A stretch of 64,000 nucleotides of DNA from Duganella sacchari (GTDB lineage: Bacteria; Pseudomonadota; Gammaproteobacteria; Burkholderiales; Burkholderiaceae_D). Under the pieces are notes generated by a model. It searched no databases. It worked only from the letters and a program-made list of their open reading frames with translations, and was not told the DNA's origin. Positions 63,120 to 64,000 of the stretch are shown here, in pieces. Position 1 is the stretch's first letter. Each line of letters opens with the position of its first letter. The DNA lies in NCBI RefSeq assembly GCF_900143065.1, contig NZ_FRCX01000001.1, positions 248,001 to 312,000 of the forward strand, written 5' to 3'. The position numbers and the translations under genes were made by a program.

Positions 63120-64000
63120 CTAAGATCTTAAGGAGTGGCGGAAAAGGTCTCCTCCAATATCCAACTCGCCTTTTCGGTTGTTCATGAAGTAGTGGACTTC
63201 GCAGAGAATCCGATAACTCGAGAAGAAGCCCTCCAATGCATCGTGCAGCTCTCGAGCCCAAGTAAGACGGTCTGCGTCTTTCGAAAAGAATTTGCGAATC
63301 TTCTCCGGGCTATCGCGGAGGTGGAACACATTGTTTCTGAAGTCCCTAAGCGGATGCCAGTGGGTGTTAATCAATTTCCCCAACGCGTTGGACAGGGGGA
63401 GCAATTCCTTAAATTCCCCAGGCCGTTCATCCATGAGCAGTCGGCGCATATTTACACCCTTGAATCCCTCACATGTGACAGCAAGGAATCCAAGCCAAGA
63501 GAAGAAGTAAATCCTACTCTGGACTTCGTCATTGCGACTCAATTTTCTAGCTTTCTTCCTTTTCGTTTTGAGCTTTTCATAATTCTCCCGCATCAGATCG
63601 GCCGCTTCGAAGTAGTGGGAATACAAGGTCATAACCATGTCGCGATTCCGGCTTGGGAGCATGTCACCGGGTTGAGTGGAATCGATATCTATGGCAAGAA
63701 CCCGCGTGGCATCGGCGAAATATAGCAGGCCGGACCTCGAATGCTCCAGTTCACCGGATGCTATCGCTGCGTCGAAAGATTTTTCGATTTGCTCCGCACT
63801 GTCGAAACCGAAACAGGGCAATCGGTCCCTTGTGAAGTGAGCTAACCGCCACAAGTCAAATCCGTCGATCTCGCCGTTTTCGCCAAAATCGAAGTCAACT
63901 TTTCCGGTATCCAGTTGCACCTCGCAACCGGCGCCATGCTTGTGATATTTAATTCCGCAGGCAAGAACGCCACTACCCGGAATATCGTATTTCCAGCCAT
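63120..64000 (-). CDS. Partial gene: DUF6896-like domain joined to HEPN-like C terminus
   Basis: Open in frame to the window edge, so the 5' end is missing (a GTG at 63920 lies inside the gene). The visible N part contains KYHKHGAGCEVQ and VDFDFGENGEIDGFDLWRL, the pattern of the DUF6896 family. The C-terminal about 200 residues are helical with RNNVFH (63338-63321), an Rx4H motif as in HEPN RNases. Base composition is clearly more AT-rich than the rest of the window. The domain assignments are from memory of patterns, and an immunity or defence role is only inferred. Confidence 0.6.
   Translation of the reverse strand, partial: GWKYDIPGSGVLACGIKYHKHGAGCEVQLDTGKVDFDFGENGEIDGFDLWRLAHFTRDRLPCFGFDSAEQIEKSFDAAIASGELEHSRSGLLYFADATRVLAIDIDSTQPGDMLPSRNRDMVMTLYSHYFEAADLMRENYEKLKTKRKKARKLSRNDEVQSRIYFFSWLGFLAVTCEGFKGVNMRRLLMDERPGEFKELLPLSNALGKLINTHWHPLRDFRNNVFHLRDSPEKIRKFFSKDADRLTWARELHDALEGFFSSYRILCEVHYFMNNRKGELDIGGDLFRHSLRS

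Noticed and set aside
63053..63128. A complete tRNA gene
   Set aside because: Only the T-arm, acceptor 3' strand and CCA are present. No TCCCCGA partner strand, D arm or anticodon arm could be placed in the next 75 nt.
63120..63920. A complete 266-residue protein starting at GTG 63920
   Set aside because: The frame stays open upstream to the window end and encodes conserved-looking DUF6896 sequence (KYHKHGAGC) before that GTG, so the gene is partial.

Overview
The window is GC-rich, densely coded chromosomal DNA from a betaproteobacterium, most likely Oxalobacteraceae (Massilia, Duganella or Janthinobacterium type). The basis is an ilvB-ilvH-ilvC operon divergent from an ECF sigma/DUF3619/DUF3106/RDD operon, a pssA-leuA pair, a complete isc operon and a PEP-CTERM protein. 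This assignment is an inference from gene content and order; no database was searched.

Layout. 1-5281: a BamE-like lipoprotein, a beta-barrel outer-membrane protein, a NIPSNAP/ABM/ArsR operon, leuA and pssA. 5282-10854: an accessory block with a decayed catalase/ECF-sigma locus, tandem SIMPL genes, small membrane proteins and a PEP-CTERM protein. 10872-16838: ilvC, ilvH and ilvB leftward, and a sigma-factor operon rightward, separated by 461 bp. 16889-28051: a prolyl oligopeptidase, an RluF-like pseudouridine synthase, threonine aldolase, a methyltransferase, the full iscR-S-U-A-hscB-hscA-fdx-iscX operon with an IscR box, and a divergent uracil-DNA-glycosylase-like protein. 28170-36604: an S41 peptidase, a diguanylate cyclase, a VOC/FAH/MaiA catabolic operon with its LysR regulator, azoreductase, a ChaC-like protein and a PA0069-type radical SAM protein beside a LexA-like box. 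36780-42066: a three-gene cassette of DUF2760 and two unusual Hsp70 proteins. 42050-44410: a DTW-domain protein and a chemotaxis receptor. 44514-60747: a type VI secretion (T6SS) locus in several transcription units. 60748-62934: a GST, a solute-binding protein and a membrane protein. 62991-64000: a strong terminator, a 26-nt tRNA 3' fragment and AT-richer DNA with a gene that runs off the window, which looks like the edge of an integrated island.

How the genes work together. The ilv and leu genes make branched-chain amino acids. The isc operon builds Fe-S clusters and is probably repressed by IscR at 27194-27219. The T6SS locus encodes the sheath (TssB, TssC), tube (Hcp), sheath base (TssE), recycling ATPase (ClpV), cap (TssA), baseplate-membrane adaptor (TssK), membrane complex (TssL, TssM) and accessory proteins (TagF, TagX-like peptidase, OmpA-like protein). 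No tssF, tssG, tssI (vgrG) or tssJ is present, so any working system must draw these from elsewhere or do without TssJ.

Most interesting items: the DUF2760/Hsp70/Hsp70 cassette; the incomplete T6SS locus with two identical-architecture palindromes and a possible sigma-54 promoter in its divergent control region; the tRNA-fragment island boundary with a DUF6896-like/HEPN-like fusion; the catalase/sigma chimeric pseudogene; and the glycosylase-like protein lacking the family-1 catalytic Asp.
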